This document shows, piece by piece, positions 8,678 through 18,859 of a stretch of 64,000 nt of DNA. A program made the position numbers and the translations under genes. Source of the stretch: Schlegelella_A sp963778525 (GTDB lineage Bacteria > Pseudomonadota > Gammaproteobacteria > Burkholderiales > Burkholderiaceae_C). Location of the stretch: positions 62,001 through 126,000 of the forward strand of contig CAVZUJ010000005.1 of assembly GCA_963778525.1 (NCBI GenBank). The letters are read 5' to 3'. How positions within the stretch are numbered: position 1 is the first letter of the stretch; each line of letters opens with the position of its first letter. The notes beneath the pieces are model-generated. The model was not told the DNA's origin and ran no database searches. It saw only the letters and a program-made list of their open reading frames with translations.

Positions 8678-9644
8678 GCGGGGTCGGGCGTTGCCGTCGA
8701 TGCGGGCGACGTGTAGGGATGCATGGCCTTCCAGTGCCGGGCGATGTCGATGCGACGGGCGACCCAGACGTGCTCGTGCGCGGCCACGTGGTCGAGGAAG
8801 CGACGCAGCGCGCCGATGCGTCCGGGCTTGCCGAGCAGGCGGCAATGCATGCCGATCGACATCATCTTCGGCCGGTCGAGGCCGCCCGGGTCGCCCTCGG
8901 CGTAGAGCGCATCGAAGGCATCGCGCAGGTAGGTGAAGAAATGGTCGCCGGTGTTGAAGCCCTGCGCCTGCACGAAGCGCATGTCGTTGGTGTCGAGCGA
9001 ATAGGGCACGACCAGATGCGGCGCGGTCGTGCCGTCGCCCTTTTGCACCGCCATCCAGAACGGCAGGTCGTCGCCGTAGTAGTCGCTGTCGTACTCGTAG
9101 CCGCCGTGCTCGACGACGAGCCGGCGCGTGTTCGGGCTGTCGCGCCCGGTGTACCAGCCGAGCGGCCACTGCCCGCCGGTGAGCTCCTTCAAGGTCGCGG
9201 TGCCGACGTCGATGTGGCGGCGCTCGGCGGCCTCGGGCAGGTTCTGGTAATGGATCCAGCGCAGGCCGTGATTGGCGATCTCGTGGCCGCGTGCCATGAA
9301 GGCGGCGACGAGCTGCGGGTAGCGCTCGAGCGCCATGCCGATGCCGAAGACGGTGAGCGGAAGCTTCCTCGCATCGAACTCGCGCAGCAGCCGCCAGACA
9401 CCGACGCGCGAGCCGTATTCGTACATCGACTCCATCGTCATGTGCCGGCTCTCGTAGGCCTGCGCCGTGCCCAGCTCGGAGAGGAAGGTCTCGGACGCGG
9501 CGTCGCCATGCAGCACGTTGTTCTCGCCGCCCTCTTCGTAGTTGAGGACGAACTGGACGGCGATGCGGGCGCCGTTCGGCCAGCGCGCATGCGGACGTCG
9601 GCGCCGTAGCCGACGAGATCCCTCGGGTAGGCGTCCAGGGTCAT
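8674..9644 (-). CDS. puuE: Allantoinase PuuE (polysaccharide-deacetylase fold), one frame break
   Basis: The start MTLDAYPRDLVGYGADV is the usual PuuE N-terminus. Near 9591-9597 the frame slips, and WPNGARIAVQFVLNYEEGGEN continues in another frame; one missing base would give GADVPHARWPNG. The body has the NodB-like fold (FGIGMALERYPQL, ARGHEIANHG, GMHCRLLGKPGRI). PuuE hydrolyses allantoin to allantoate in the cytosol without the metal centre of AllB. About 322 residues once repaired. The stop overlaps the uraD-allC start (ATGA). The lost base may be a sequence error. Confidence 0.87.
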
Positions 9645-9699
9645 CGGGCGAGGCGCGCGCTTCGCGCTGCGGCATTCGCCTCGGGAACGGCCCGGCGGC

Positions 9700-10446
9700 T
9701 CATGCGGCCGGCCGCAAGGCGGCTGCGAGGTCGGGCAGGCGCGGCTCGAGGCGAAGGTTCTGCTCGACGTTGTGCAGGTGGCTCTCCATCAGGCGCACCG
9801 CCGCGCGTGGGTCGCGCCGCTCGATCGCTTCGACGATGGCCACATGCTCGTCGAACGAATGCTCGGCGGAGTGCGCCGACTGGTACACGAGCGCAATGAG
9901 CGAGGAGCGCGAGACCAGCTCGTCGAGCATCTCGGCGAGCACGCTGTTGCCCAGCATGCGCGCGACGGCGACGTGGAAGTCGGCAAGCAGGTGGGTGCGG
10001 CCCGATACGTCGGTGCGCCGGATCGCGGCCTGCTCGGCCTTGAGGTGCGCGCGCAGCTCGCGCAGCTGCTCGCCCGAGAGCTCGATGGCGGCGCGCCTGA
10101 TCATCGCCACCTCGAGCATCCGCCGGACCTCGAACACCTGGCGCGCTTCATCGACGCTCGGGCGGGCGACGCGGGCGCCACGGCCGGGCTCGAGGGTGAC
10201 GAGTCGGTCGCGGCTCAGCTGGTTCAGGGCCTGGCGCACGAGCGTGCGCGAGACCTTGAAGACGTCGGCGATCTTCTGCTCCGCCAGCTTGGTGCCAGGC
10301 ATCAGCCGGCGCTCGACGATGGCCGCGACGATGGAGTCGGCGATGCGCCGCGTGGTGTCGCCGGGCGGCGCCTCGGCGCGCCGTCGGCGCGCCCGCGGCG
10401 CCGCGCTGGCGCGGATGACTCGAAGCGGGGCGGTGGCGGTGGGCAC
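9700..10446 (-). CDS. GntR-family transcriptional regulator, FCD subfamily
   Basis: 248 residues from a GTG start. The N-terminal winged helix (about 22-85) contains KLAEQKIADVFKVSRTLVRQAL, and the C-terminal all-helical FCD ligand domain carries the Asp/His metal ligands (DFHVAVA, DEHVAIVEAI, SHLHNVEQN). The gene lies between puuE and the divergent hiuH and puts a perfect palindrome 26 bp upstream of its start. It is therefore probably the local purine-catabolism repressor. The effector is unknown; a urate-pathway intermediate is likely. Upstream in-frame codons exist but lack family sequence. Confidence 0.85.
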   Translation of the reverse strand: MPTATAPLRVIRASAAPRARRRRAEAPPGDTTRRIADSIVAAIVERRLMPGTKLAEQKIADVFKVSRTLVRQALNQLSRDRLVTLEPGRGARVARPSVDEARQVFEVRRMLEVAMIRRAAIELSGEQLRELRAHLKAEQAAIRRTDVSGRTHLLADFHVAVARMLGNSVLAEMLDELVSRSSLIALVYQSAHSAEHSFDEHVAIVEAIERRDPRAAVRLMESHLHNVEQNLRLEPRLPDLAAALRPAA

Positions 10447-10471
10447 GGACGATAGTCTTGCGTTGCCCGGC

Positions 10472-10487
10472 AAAGTGTATACACTTT
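10472..10487. promoter_or_regulatory. Candidate GntR operator, perfect 16-bp palindrome
   Basis: AAAGTGTATACACTTT is fully self-complementary and sits between the divergent regulator and hiuH. FCD-type GntR proteins commonly bind palindromes with a TGTATACA or TTGT-ACAA core. The same 8-bp core recurs just before puuD. Confidence 0.65.
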
Positions 10488-10527
10488 TGCCTGGCCTGCA
10501 AGCCTGCGCGAAGGAAGAGCGAACGCC

Positions 10528-10881
10528 ATGGGAAAGCTGACGACGCATGTGCTCGATCTGGCCAACGGCTGCCCCGCCGCAGGCATGCGCGTCTCGCTCT
10601 TTCGGCTCGACGAGGGCGTGGCCTCCTTGCTGAAGGCGGTCGTGCTCAACGCCGACGGCCGCGCCGAGGCGGCCCTGCTCGAAGGCGCCGAGCACCGGCC
10701 CGGCCGCTATCGCCTGGTCTTCGCTGTGGCGGCGTACTTCGCCGGCCGCGGCACGGTGCTCGCGCAGCCGCCGTTTCTCGACGAGGTGCCGATCGATTTC
10801 GGCATCGCCGCGGCCGACCAGCACTATCACGTGCCCTTGCTCGCCAGCCCCTGGGCCTATTCCACCTACCGCGGCAGCTGA
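10528..10881 (+). CDS. hiuH: 5-hydroxyisourate hydrolase (transthyretin-like)
   Basis: 117 residues. The N-terminal LTTHVLDLANGCPA supplies the catalytic His, and the C-terminus ends in the family tetrapeptide YRGS. The enzyme converts 5-hydroxyisourate to OHCU, the substrate of the UraD domain encoded on the other strand. It has no signal peptide, so it is cytosolic. It lies between the two TGTATACA operator-like sites and is followed 32 bp later by puuD, which makes the urate it processes available. Confidence 0.94.
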   Translation: MGKLTTHVLDLANGCPAAGMRVSLFRLDEGVASLLKAVVLNADGRAEAALLEGAEHRPGRYRLVFAVAAYFAGRGTVLAQPPFLDEVPIDFGIAAADQHYHVPLLASPWAYSTYRGS

Positions 10882-10898
10882 CAGGCGGCAGCCGCCAA

Positions 10899-10913
10899 TT
10901 CTGTATACAAGAA
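10899..10913. promoter_or_regulatory. Second TGTATACA operator-like site abutting the puuD start
   Basis: TTCTGTATACAAGAA ends at the base before the puuD ATG. Its TGTATACA core (10902-10909) is identical to that of the palindrome upstream of hiuH. The position would block transcription or initiation of puuD directly. It also occupies the place of a ribosome binding site, of which there is no clear sign. Confidence 0.5.
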
Positions 10914-12110
10914 ATGGAAGCCTACTGGCTCGATTGGGTCAACCTCCTGCTGAGGGGCGCGCACGTCATCACCGGCATCGCCTGGATCGGTGCCTCGTTC
11001 TACTTCGTCGCCCTGGACAGCAGCCTCAGGTCGCCGCCCGATCCGGCCGATCGCGCCAAGGGCATCGGCGGCGAGTTGTGGGCGGTGCATGGCGGCGGCT
11101 TCTATCACCACCAGAAGTACCCGGTCTCGCCGGCGCGCCTGCCCGAGCATCTGCACTGGTCGATGTGGGAGGCGTACTCGACGTGGCTCACCGGCTTCGC
11201 GCTCTTCACCGTGCTCTACCTCTTCAACGCCGGCACCTTCCTGATCGACAGGACGGTGTTCGACTGGTCGCCGGCCGCCGCGGTGAGCACGGCACTCGCC
11301 TTCTTCGTCGCCTTCTGGCTGATCTACGACGGCATCTGCCGCTTCTTCGGCGAGCGCAGGAACGGCGACCTGGTCGTCGGCGCGCTGGTGTTCGCCTTCA
11401 TCGTCTTCGCATCCTGGCTGTCGTGCCATCTCTTCGCCGGCCGCGCCGCGTTCCTGCTGGTTGGCGCGATGATGGCCACGACCATGACCGCCAACGTGGC
11501 GATGGTCATCATTCCCGGCCAGCGCAAGGTGGTGGCGTCGCTGAGGGCGGGCACGCCGGTCGACCCGGTGCACGGGCTGCGCGGCAAGCAGCGCAGCGTC
11601 CACAACACCTACTTCACGCTGCCGGTCGTCTTCACGATGATCAGCAACCACTACGGCTTCGTCTACGGCGCGAAGAACAACTGGCTGGTGCTGGTGCTGG
11701 TCATGCTGGCGGCGGCCTTGATCCGCGTCTCCTTCGTGCTGCGCCACAAGGCGCTCGTCGAAGCGCGACCGGTGCCATGGCGCTGGGCCGTCGCCGGCAC
11801 GCTCCTCGTGCTCGGCACGGTCGCAGCGCTGATGCCCGCGCCGCAATCCGCGCTGGCCAGCGCGGCGCCGGCGCCGACTTTTTCCCAGGTGCAGGCGGTG
11901 GTCGGCCAGCGCTGCCAGCTCTGCCACAACGCCACCGTCAACAACAAGGGCGTGCGTCTCGACAGCCCCGAGCTGATCGCGCAGCACGCGCAGCAGATCT
12001 ACCAGCAGGCGGTCGTGCTCAAGCTCATGCCGATGAACAACGCGACCCAGATCACCGACGCCGAGCGGGCGCTGCTCGGCCGCTGGTACGAGGCCGGCGC
12101 GCCGCGTTGA
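10914..12110 (+). CDS. puuD: Urate hydroxylase PuuD (membrane urate dehydrogenase with cytochrome c domain)
   Basis: 398 residues. The start MEAYWLDWVNLLLRGAHVI is the family N-terminus. About eight membrane helices cover residues 10-320, with conserved His in HHQKYPV. The C-terminal cytochrome c domain follows a linker (ALASAAPAPTF) and carries the CQLCH haem site near residue 340. The protein oxidises urate to 5-hydroxyisourate and passes electrons to the respiratory chain instead of making peroxide. Its last 59 bp overlap the convergent tricorn remnant. Confidence 0.93.
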   Translation: MEAYWLDWVNLLLRGAHVITGIAWIGASFYFVALDSSLRSPPDPADRAKGIGGELWAVHGGGFYHHQKYPVSPARLPEHLHWSMWEAYSTWLTGFALFTVLYLFNAGTFLIDRTVFDWSPAAAVSTALAFFVAFWLIYDGICRFFGERRNGDLVVGALVFAFIVFASWLSCHLFAGRAAFLLVGAMMATTMTANVAMVIIPGQRKVVASLRAGTPVDPVHGLRGKQRSVHNTYFTLPVVFTMISNHYGFVYGAKNNWLVLVLVMLAAALIRVSFVLRHKALVEARPVPWRWAVAGTLLVLGTVAALMPAPQSALASAAPAPTFSQVQAVVGQRCQLCHNATVNNKGVRLDSPELIAQHAQQIYQQAVVLKLMPMNNATQITDAERALLGRWYEAGAPR

Positions 12111-15100
12111 GGGGCGCCGCGGCCCGGCTCAGCGGGGCGGCAACGAGGCCCGGCGCGAGCGGGCGCGGCGCGAATCGGCCGGGGCCGCTCGCCGGCGCGA
12201 TGCGCGCCAGCGCCGACGCCACGGCGATGTCGAGTTGCCGGTCGAATCCGGCAACGTGATCCTGCGGCGCGTTGTCGACCTCGATGTCGGGATCGGTGCC
12301 GTAGTTCTCGATGCCCCAGCCGACGTCGTCGAACCAGAACGCGAACTCGGGCTGCGTCGTCTGCGTGCCGTCGACAAGCACGTGGCGCGGCCAGATGCCG
12401 ACGACGCCGCCCCAGGTGCGGGTGCCCACGAGCGGCCCGAGCTTCATGAGCTTGAAGCCATGCGAGAAGATGTCGCCGTCGGAGCCGGCGTGCTCGTTGG
12501 TCAGCGTCACCACCGGCCCGCGCGACGGCTTCGTCGGGATAGCTGCCCGGCTGGGTCCAGCGCGAGAAGGCATAGCCGATGCGCTTGCGCGCGATCTTCT
12601 CGAGCAGCAGCTGCGAGACGTGGCCGCCGCGGTTGTAGCGCACGTCGACGACGAGCGCTTCGCGCTCGCACTCGGCGCCGAAGTAGCGATGGAACTCGGC
12701 GAAGCCGGCGGCCATCATGTCGGGCAGATGGAAGTAGCCGACGCGGCCCTGCGAGCGCTCGTGCACCCAGGCTCGATTGCCCTCGACCCAGGCGCGGTAG
12801 CGTGCGGGCACTTCGTCGGCGAGCGTCGTCGCCGTCACTTCGCGCAGCGTGGGCATCGCTGCCGGCGGCGCCTGAGCGTCGACGCACCTTGGCGCCGGCC
12901 TGATGCACGAGCAGCGCCGCCGGCGGTGTGTCGCGCGACAGGCGCTGGCCGCCGATGGCAACGATGCGATCGCCGACGCGTGCCTCGACGCCGATGGCGT
13001 TGAGCGGCGAATCGGCGCTCGCGTCCCAGGGGTCGCCGCGGACGATGCGGGTGATCTCGTAGCTGTCGTCGCCGGCATCGAAGCGGGTGTCGCAGGCGAG
13101 GTAGCCGAGGGCCACGGCCGGGGGCTTGCGATGGTCGCCGCCCATCTCGTAGGCATGCGAGGTGCCGAGCTCGCCTTGCATCTCCCAGACCAGGTCGGAG
13201 AGATCGGCCCGCGTCGCGAGCGCTCGACGAGCGGCGCGTAGCGGCGGTACGCCGCCGCCCAGTCGACGCCCGACATGTCGGCCGACAGAACTGGTCGCGT
13301 TGCAGGCGCCAGACGTCGCGCAGCATCTGCCGCCATTCGCGGCGCGGCTCGATCGAGACGCGCAGGCGCTCGAGATCGATCCAGCCGTTCTTGCGCGAGG
13401 GCGGCCCTTCGCCTCCGCGGCTTCACTCTTCGGCCCCGGCTTTTTCTCGGCGGCGATGGCGCGCAGGCGCTTGCCGTCGCGAAAGACCAGCGTCGCGCCG
13501 TCGCCGCCAGCTCGAAGGCCTCGGCCTTCTCGGCCAGGGTCTCGGTGCGCGAGGTCGCGAAGTCGAAGACCTCGAGCTTGCCCGCCGCCTCCTTGTGGCC
13601 GCCGCGCCCATGTGCGCCGACGATGTTCTGCACGCTCCACACCACCTTCTTGCCGGCGGCGCCGGCGATGCGCTCGAAGCGGCCTTCGCTGACCGGGAAG
13701 GCAGCGATGCGCGCCGCGATGCCGTCGAGGTCGATGCGCAGCGGCGCCGGCGTGGCCGGCTTGGGCGCCGCATCCCCGCGCGGCGTGTCGGCAGCCAGCC
13801 CCTTCGGCTCGGGCTCGAACGGTGGCCGGCCTTCGGCCTGCAGCGCGATCAGGTAAGGCCGCGCTGCGCGCGGGAAGCTGAGCTCGAACTGGACGCTGTC
13901 GTAGACCGGGTCGTAGGTGCGCAGGGACAGGAAATAGAGGTACTTGCCTTCGGGGTCGAACGACGGCGAGTAGTCGCGAAATTCCGGCTGCGTCACCAGC
14001 ACGCTTTGCCGCGCCGCGATCTCGTGCAGCTTGATGGCGACGTGGCGCGTGCTCGGTGGCGAAGCTGTAGGCCAGCCAGGCCGCGTCGGGCGACCAGGCG
14101 AGATCGTCGCTGCGCCCGAAGGTCGCTGGCATCGACCTTCACCAGCTCGCCGCTGGCAACGTCGCCCACCAGCACTTCGTTGCGATGGTTGGCCATCGCG
14201 ACGAGCGTGCCGCGCGGTGCGCGCGCAAGCGAGCGATGTGCCCGGCATCCCAGGGCAGCACGCGCGTCTCGTTGGCGGCGAAGACGACGACGCGCTCCTC
14301 GCCCGAGGCATCGCTGACCGCGACGAGGCTGGCGCCGTCGGCGAGCCACTGGCCGTGGCGCAGGCGCCCGGTCTCTGCGAAGCGGCGTGCCGCGCCTTCC
14401 CACAAGGCCATCGCGAAGAGCTGGCCACGCGCCACGACGGCAGCGAGTGGCCGGCCGGATGCAGGTGAAACGATTCGAGGTGTTCGCCGGCGGCCACGAA
14501 GCGGCGCGCCGCCTGGACGCGGTGTGCAGGCGTGCGGATGTCGAGGCGGCGGGTCTGTGTCGCTGGCCGGATCGAAGAGCCAGATCTCGGCGCCGCACTG
14601 GTAGACGATGCGCTTGCCGTCGCTCTGCGCGTGGCGGGCGTAGAAGTCGTCGTGATCGGTGTGGCGGCGCAGCTCGCTGCCGTCGGGCCGGCACGAATAG
14701 AGGTTGCCACGCCTTCGCCGTCGGCGAGGAACCAGATGCGCTCGCCCAGCCACATCGGGCTGGTGACGTTGCCGGCATCTCGCTCATGCGGCGGAATTGG
14801 CCGAGCCTTCGGCATCGACCCACAGGGCGCCGGCGGTGCCGCCGCGGTAGCGCTTCCAGCGCGCCGGGTCGGCCGTGTTGCGGCCGATCACCTTCCGCTC
14901 GCCGGGCCCGAACGCGAGGTGATTGACCTGGCCGTAGGGCAGCGGCCGCGGCGCGCCGCCGGCGGTGCCGATGACGAAGCCGTGGTGATTGCGAAAGAAG
15001 GGCTGGCCCTGCGTCGTCACGTAGACGATCTCGCCCTGCGGGGTCCAGCCGCGCACCAGGGTGTCGGTGCCGAGCCAGGTCATGCGCCTGGCGTTGCCGC

Positions 15101-15341
15101 CCTCGGCCGGCATGAGATAGACCTCCGGATGCTGCTCGTCGCGGCCGACGAAGGCGACCCAGCGGCCATCGGGCGAGAGACACGGCGTCGAAGGCTCGGA
15201 CAGGCCGGCGGTGAGGCGTCGGGCCACGCCGCCGCCGGCGTTCACCGACCAGAGGTCGTCGTCGGCGACGAAGACGATCGTCTCGCCGTGGATCGTCGGA
15301 TGACGCAGGTAGGCAAGGCTCTCGTCGTCAGGCGTCGTCAT
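12052..15341 (-). pseudogene. Tricorn-type protease, broken by many frame changes
   Basis: The reading begins MTTPDDESLAYLRHPTIHGE with WD40-like beta-propeller blades (SPDGRWVAFVGRDEQH). It continues through a C1/PDZ section (VGDRIVAIGGQRLSRDTPPA) and ends in the S41 core with nucleophile region TNEHAGSDGD. About fourteen changes between the three reverse frames are needed to follow it. At least three are repaired by one added base. A normal tricorn homologue is about 1,050-1,100 residues, which matches the span. The ATG overlaps the stop of the S9 peptidase (ATGA). It is either decayed or badly sequenced. Confidence 0.8.
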
Positions 15342-17335
15342 TTTCCGACCGTGTCGTGCGCCTTCAGCCAGGCGAAGAACTCGGCGTACCAGAGGCGCGA
15401 GTTGCGCGGCTTCAGGATCCAGTGGTTCTCGTCCGGGAACCAGAGCAGCCGGGCCTCGACGCCGAGGCCCTTCAAGGTGTTGTAGTACGCCAGCCCCTGC
15501 TGGTCGGGCACGCGGTAGTCGAGGGCGCCGTGGATCACGAGCGTCGGCGTCTTCATGTGCGCGGCGAAGGTCTCGGGGCTTTGCGACTGCACCTTGGCCG
15601 GATCGCTCCAGTAGGTGGCGCCCAGCTCCTTCGCGTTCCAGCTCCAGACGTCGCTCGAGAACAGCGCGCGCCGGTCGAAGCAGCCGGCATGGCAGACGTA
15701 GGCCTGATAGCGCCCGGGCTTCACGTGCCCGTTCATCCACGCCACCATGTAGCCGCCGAAGCTGCCGCCGCTGGCGAAGATCCGCTTCCTGTCGACCCAG
15801 GCCTGCTTGCGCAGCCAGTCGGTCGCGGCTTCGATGTCCTGCAGCTCGAGCGCGCCCCAGCGCTGCGTGATGCTGTCGAGGAAGGCCTCGCCGAAGCCGC
15901 TCGAGCCGTGGAAGTTCACACCCGCGACGATGTAGCCGTGCGCCGCGAAGAGCTGGTTGTTCCAGCGGTAGTGGAAGGTGTCGCCCGAGGCCGCGTGCGG
16001 GCCGCCGTGGATGCTGTGCAGGACCGGATATTTCTTCGCCTTCCTGGCGTCGAATCCGGGCGGATAGACCAGCCACATCTGCACCGGCTCGCCGTTCGCG
16101 CCGGTGAAGGTCTTTTCCTCGTGCGCACCGAAGCGATAGCCGGCGAGCAGCGCATCGTTGAAGGCCTCGAGGCGCAGCGCCGGGCCGCCGATGCGGCGGG
16201 CATGCACGCGCGCCGGGTGCTGCATCGAGTCGGCGACCGTGACCACGGTGTCGGCCGCGACGTCGAAGAACTGGACCCAGCCGCCCTCGGCCGCGATGCC
16301 CGCGCTGCCGCTTTCGATGGCGTAGCGCCAGAGGTGGCAGCGGCCGCGGTCTTCGGCGCTGAAGTACAAGGCGGCGGCATCGGCCGACCAGCGCAGCGGC
16401 CCGTTCACGGATCGGTCCCAGGCGGCGGTGAGCGGCTGCCAGGCGCCGCCGCGCTCGAGCACGGCCGCATGCGCCGGCGCGTTGTGATTGCGGCCGAGGT
16501 TCGAGGCGACGAAGGCGATCCGGCTGCCGTCGGGGCTGTAGCGCGGGGCCTCGAAGTCCCAGGCCGCATCCTGCGCGATCGTCGTGGCGCGGCCGGTCTT
16601 CAGGTGGATCTCGGCCAGCGCCTTGCAGTTGTCGATGCGCTTGTCGGCGGCCGGATCGAAGACGAACGCGATGTGCCGGCCGTCGGGCGCGATGTCGAAG
16701 ACGTGGGCGTCGGGGTCGGCCCGCTGCAGCTCGAAGGGCGTGGCCTCGAAGAGGTCGACGATGCGGCCGCTGTCGATGTCGAGCACGTGCAGATGCGCGC
16801 AGCGACCCATCGGCAGGTTGCGGTCCCAGAAGCGGTACTGCGTCTCGGAGGTGGCGTAGCCCGACTCCTTGCGCTCGCTCCATTCCTTCCAGCGTTTGGC
16901 CTGCGCCTTCGTGCCTTTGAGCTCGGGCCAGACCCAGCCGACGAAGGCGATGCGCTTGCCGTCGGGGAACCACTTGAAGGCTTCGATGCCGGGCGCGAAG
17001 TCGCTGACGCGGCGGGCCTCGCCGCCGTCGGGCGCGACGACGTAGAGCTGCGGCGTCGAATCCTTGCCGCCCTCCTGCTCGCGCTTGGAGACGAAGGCGA
17101 TCGCATCGCCCTTCGGCGACCACGCGGCCTGGCCGTCTTTCTCTCCGCACGAGGTCAGGCGGCGCGCCTTCCCGCCGAAGGTCGAGAGCAGCCACAGGCT
17201 CGTGGCGCTCTTGTTCTCGGCCATCGAGAAGCTGCTCAGCGAGCAGACCGCCTGCGCGCCGTCGGGAGCGAGCGACACGGCACCGACGCGATCGATCTTC
17301 CACAGCGCTTCGACGTCGAAGCTCTTCTTGTTCAT
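15338..17335 (-). CDS. S9 family prolyl oligopeptidase (acylaminoacyl-peptidase type)
   Basis: 665 residues, intact. The N-terminal seven-bladed propeller (about 1-390) has repeats such as WSPKGDAIAFVS and YSPDGSRIAFVA. The C-terminal alpha/beta hydrolase domain has the oxyanion HGGPHA, nucleophile GGSFGGYM, Asp in HGALDYRVP and His in DENHW. No signal peptide, so it degrades short peptides in the cytosol. Overlapping stop and start codons join it to the tricorn-type gene, also a cytosolic peptide-trimming enzyme, and to the GNAT upstream. Confidence 0.93.
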   Translation of the reverse strand: MNKKSFDVEALWKIDRVGAVSLAPDGAQAVCSLSSFSMAENKSATSLWLLSTFGGKARRLTSCGEKDGQAAWSPKGDAIAFVSKREQEGGKDSTPQLYVVAPDGGEARRVSDFAPGIEAFKWFPDGKRIAFVGWVWPELKGTKAQAKRWKEWSERKESGYATSETQYRFWDRNLPMGRCAHLHVLDIDSGRIVDLFEATPFELQRADPDAHVFDIAPDGRHIAFVFDPAADKRIDNCKALAEIHLKTGRATTIAQDAAWDFEAPRYSPDGSRIAFVASNLGRNHNAPAHAAVLERGGAWQPLTAAWDRSVNGPLRWSADAAALYFSAEDRGRCHLWRYAIESGSAGIAAEGGWVQFFDVAADTVVTVADSMQHPARVHARRIGGPALRLEAFNDALLAGYRFGAHEEKTFTGANGEPVQMWLVYPPGFDARKAKKYPVLHSIHGGPHAASGDTFHYRWNNQLFAAHGYIVAGVNFHGSSGFGEAFLDSITQRWGALELQDIEAATDWLRKQAWVDRKRIFASGGSFGGYMVAWMNGHVKPGRYQAYVCHAGCFDRRALFSSDVWSWNAKELGATYWSDPAKVQSQSPETFAAHMKTPTLVIHGALDYRVPDQQGLAYYNTLKGLGVEARLLWFPDENHWILKPRNSRLWYAEFFAWLKAHDTVGK

Positions 17336-17925
17336 TCCCGGTGCGCCAGCCTCCACAGCAGCTGCGCCTTCGCCTCCGGCCATTCGCCGGCAAGCATGCT
17401 GTACATGACGGTGTCGCGCACCGTGCCGTCGCGGCGCAGGGCGTGATGGCGGATGACGCCGTCGCGGCGCGCGCCGAGGCGCTCGATCGCGCGCTGGCTG
17501 GCGAAGTTGAAGTTGTCGGTGCGCCAGCCCACGAGCTGCGCGCCGAGGCTCTCGAAGGCGTGCGTCATGAGCAGCAGCTTGGCGCTGGCGTTGACGTGGC
17601 TGCGTTGCCGGCTCTTCGCGTACCAGGTGTAGCCGATCTCGAGGCGCTCGACGGCCGGCACGATGTCGTGATAGCTCGACGAGCCGATCACCTCGCCGCT
17701 CTTCGCATCGAGCACGACGAAGGCGAGGCGGTGGCCTTCGGCGAAGCCTTGCAGGGCGCGCTCGACGTAGCCGCGCGTGTCGTCGGGCTCGGGAACGCTG
17801 GTGACGCGCAGCTTCCACAGCTCGCCGTCGGCGGCCGCGCGCTTGAGCCCATCGACGTGCTGCAGGCCGAGAGGCGCGAGGCGAACGTGCTCGTTCGCCA
17901 GGGTGACATGGGCGACGGGCCGCAC
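17332..17925 (-). CDS. GNAT N-acetyltransferase, RimJ/RimL type
   Basis: 197 residues from a GTG that lies 5 bp after the MoxR stop. It has the Acetyltransf_3 layout: VTLANEHVRLAPLGLQHVDGL at the start, EIGYTWYAKSRQRSHVN in the acetyl-CoA region, and NFNFASQRAIERLGARRDGVIRHH as the C-terminal helix-strand. Such enzymes acetylate protein N-termini or small amines. The stop overlaps the S9 peptidase start, so the four genes from MoxR to the tricorn type form one transcription unit. Confidence 0.85.
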   Translation of the reverse strand: MRPVAHVTLANEHVRLAPLGLQHVDGLKRAAADGELWKLRVTSVPEPDDTRGYVERALQGFAEGHRLAFVVLDAKSGEVIGSSSYHDIVPAVERLEIGYTWYAKSRQRSHVNASAKLLLMTHAFESLGAQLVGWRTDNFNFASQRAIERLGARRDGVIRHHALRRDGTVRDTVMYSMLAGEWPEAKAQLLWRLAHRE

Positions 17926-17930
17926 GGCGC

Positions 17931-18773
<843 letters not shown>

Positions 18774-18794
18774 CGGGAGTGGCGGGCAGAGGGC

Positions 18795-18823
18795 GTTTCA
18801 GTATAAGGGCCCACCCCTATAAT
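18795..18823 (+). promoter_or_regulatory. Sigma-70-like promoter of the diheme cytochrome gene
   Basis: A perfect TATAAT lies at 18818-18823, and GTTTCA, a weak -35, lies 17 bp before it. Transcription would start about 30 bp ahead of the cytochrome ATG. Confidence 0.55.
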
Positions 18824-18859
18824 TCTGGGTTTGCGTCCACCGAGCCCAAGCCCCAGGCC

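Noticed and set aside
15356..17446. A 696-codon open frame on the plus strand
   Set aside because: It is the antisense of the S9 peptidase, rich in Arg/Val/Glu from G/C-biased codons, with no domain.
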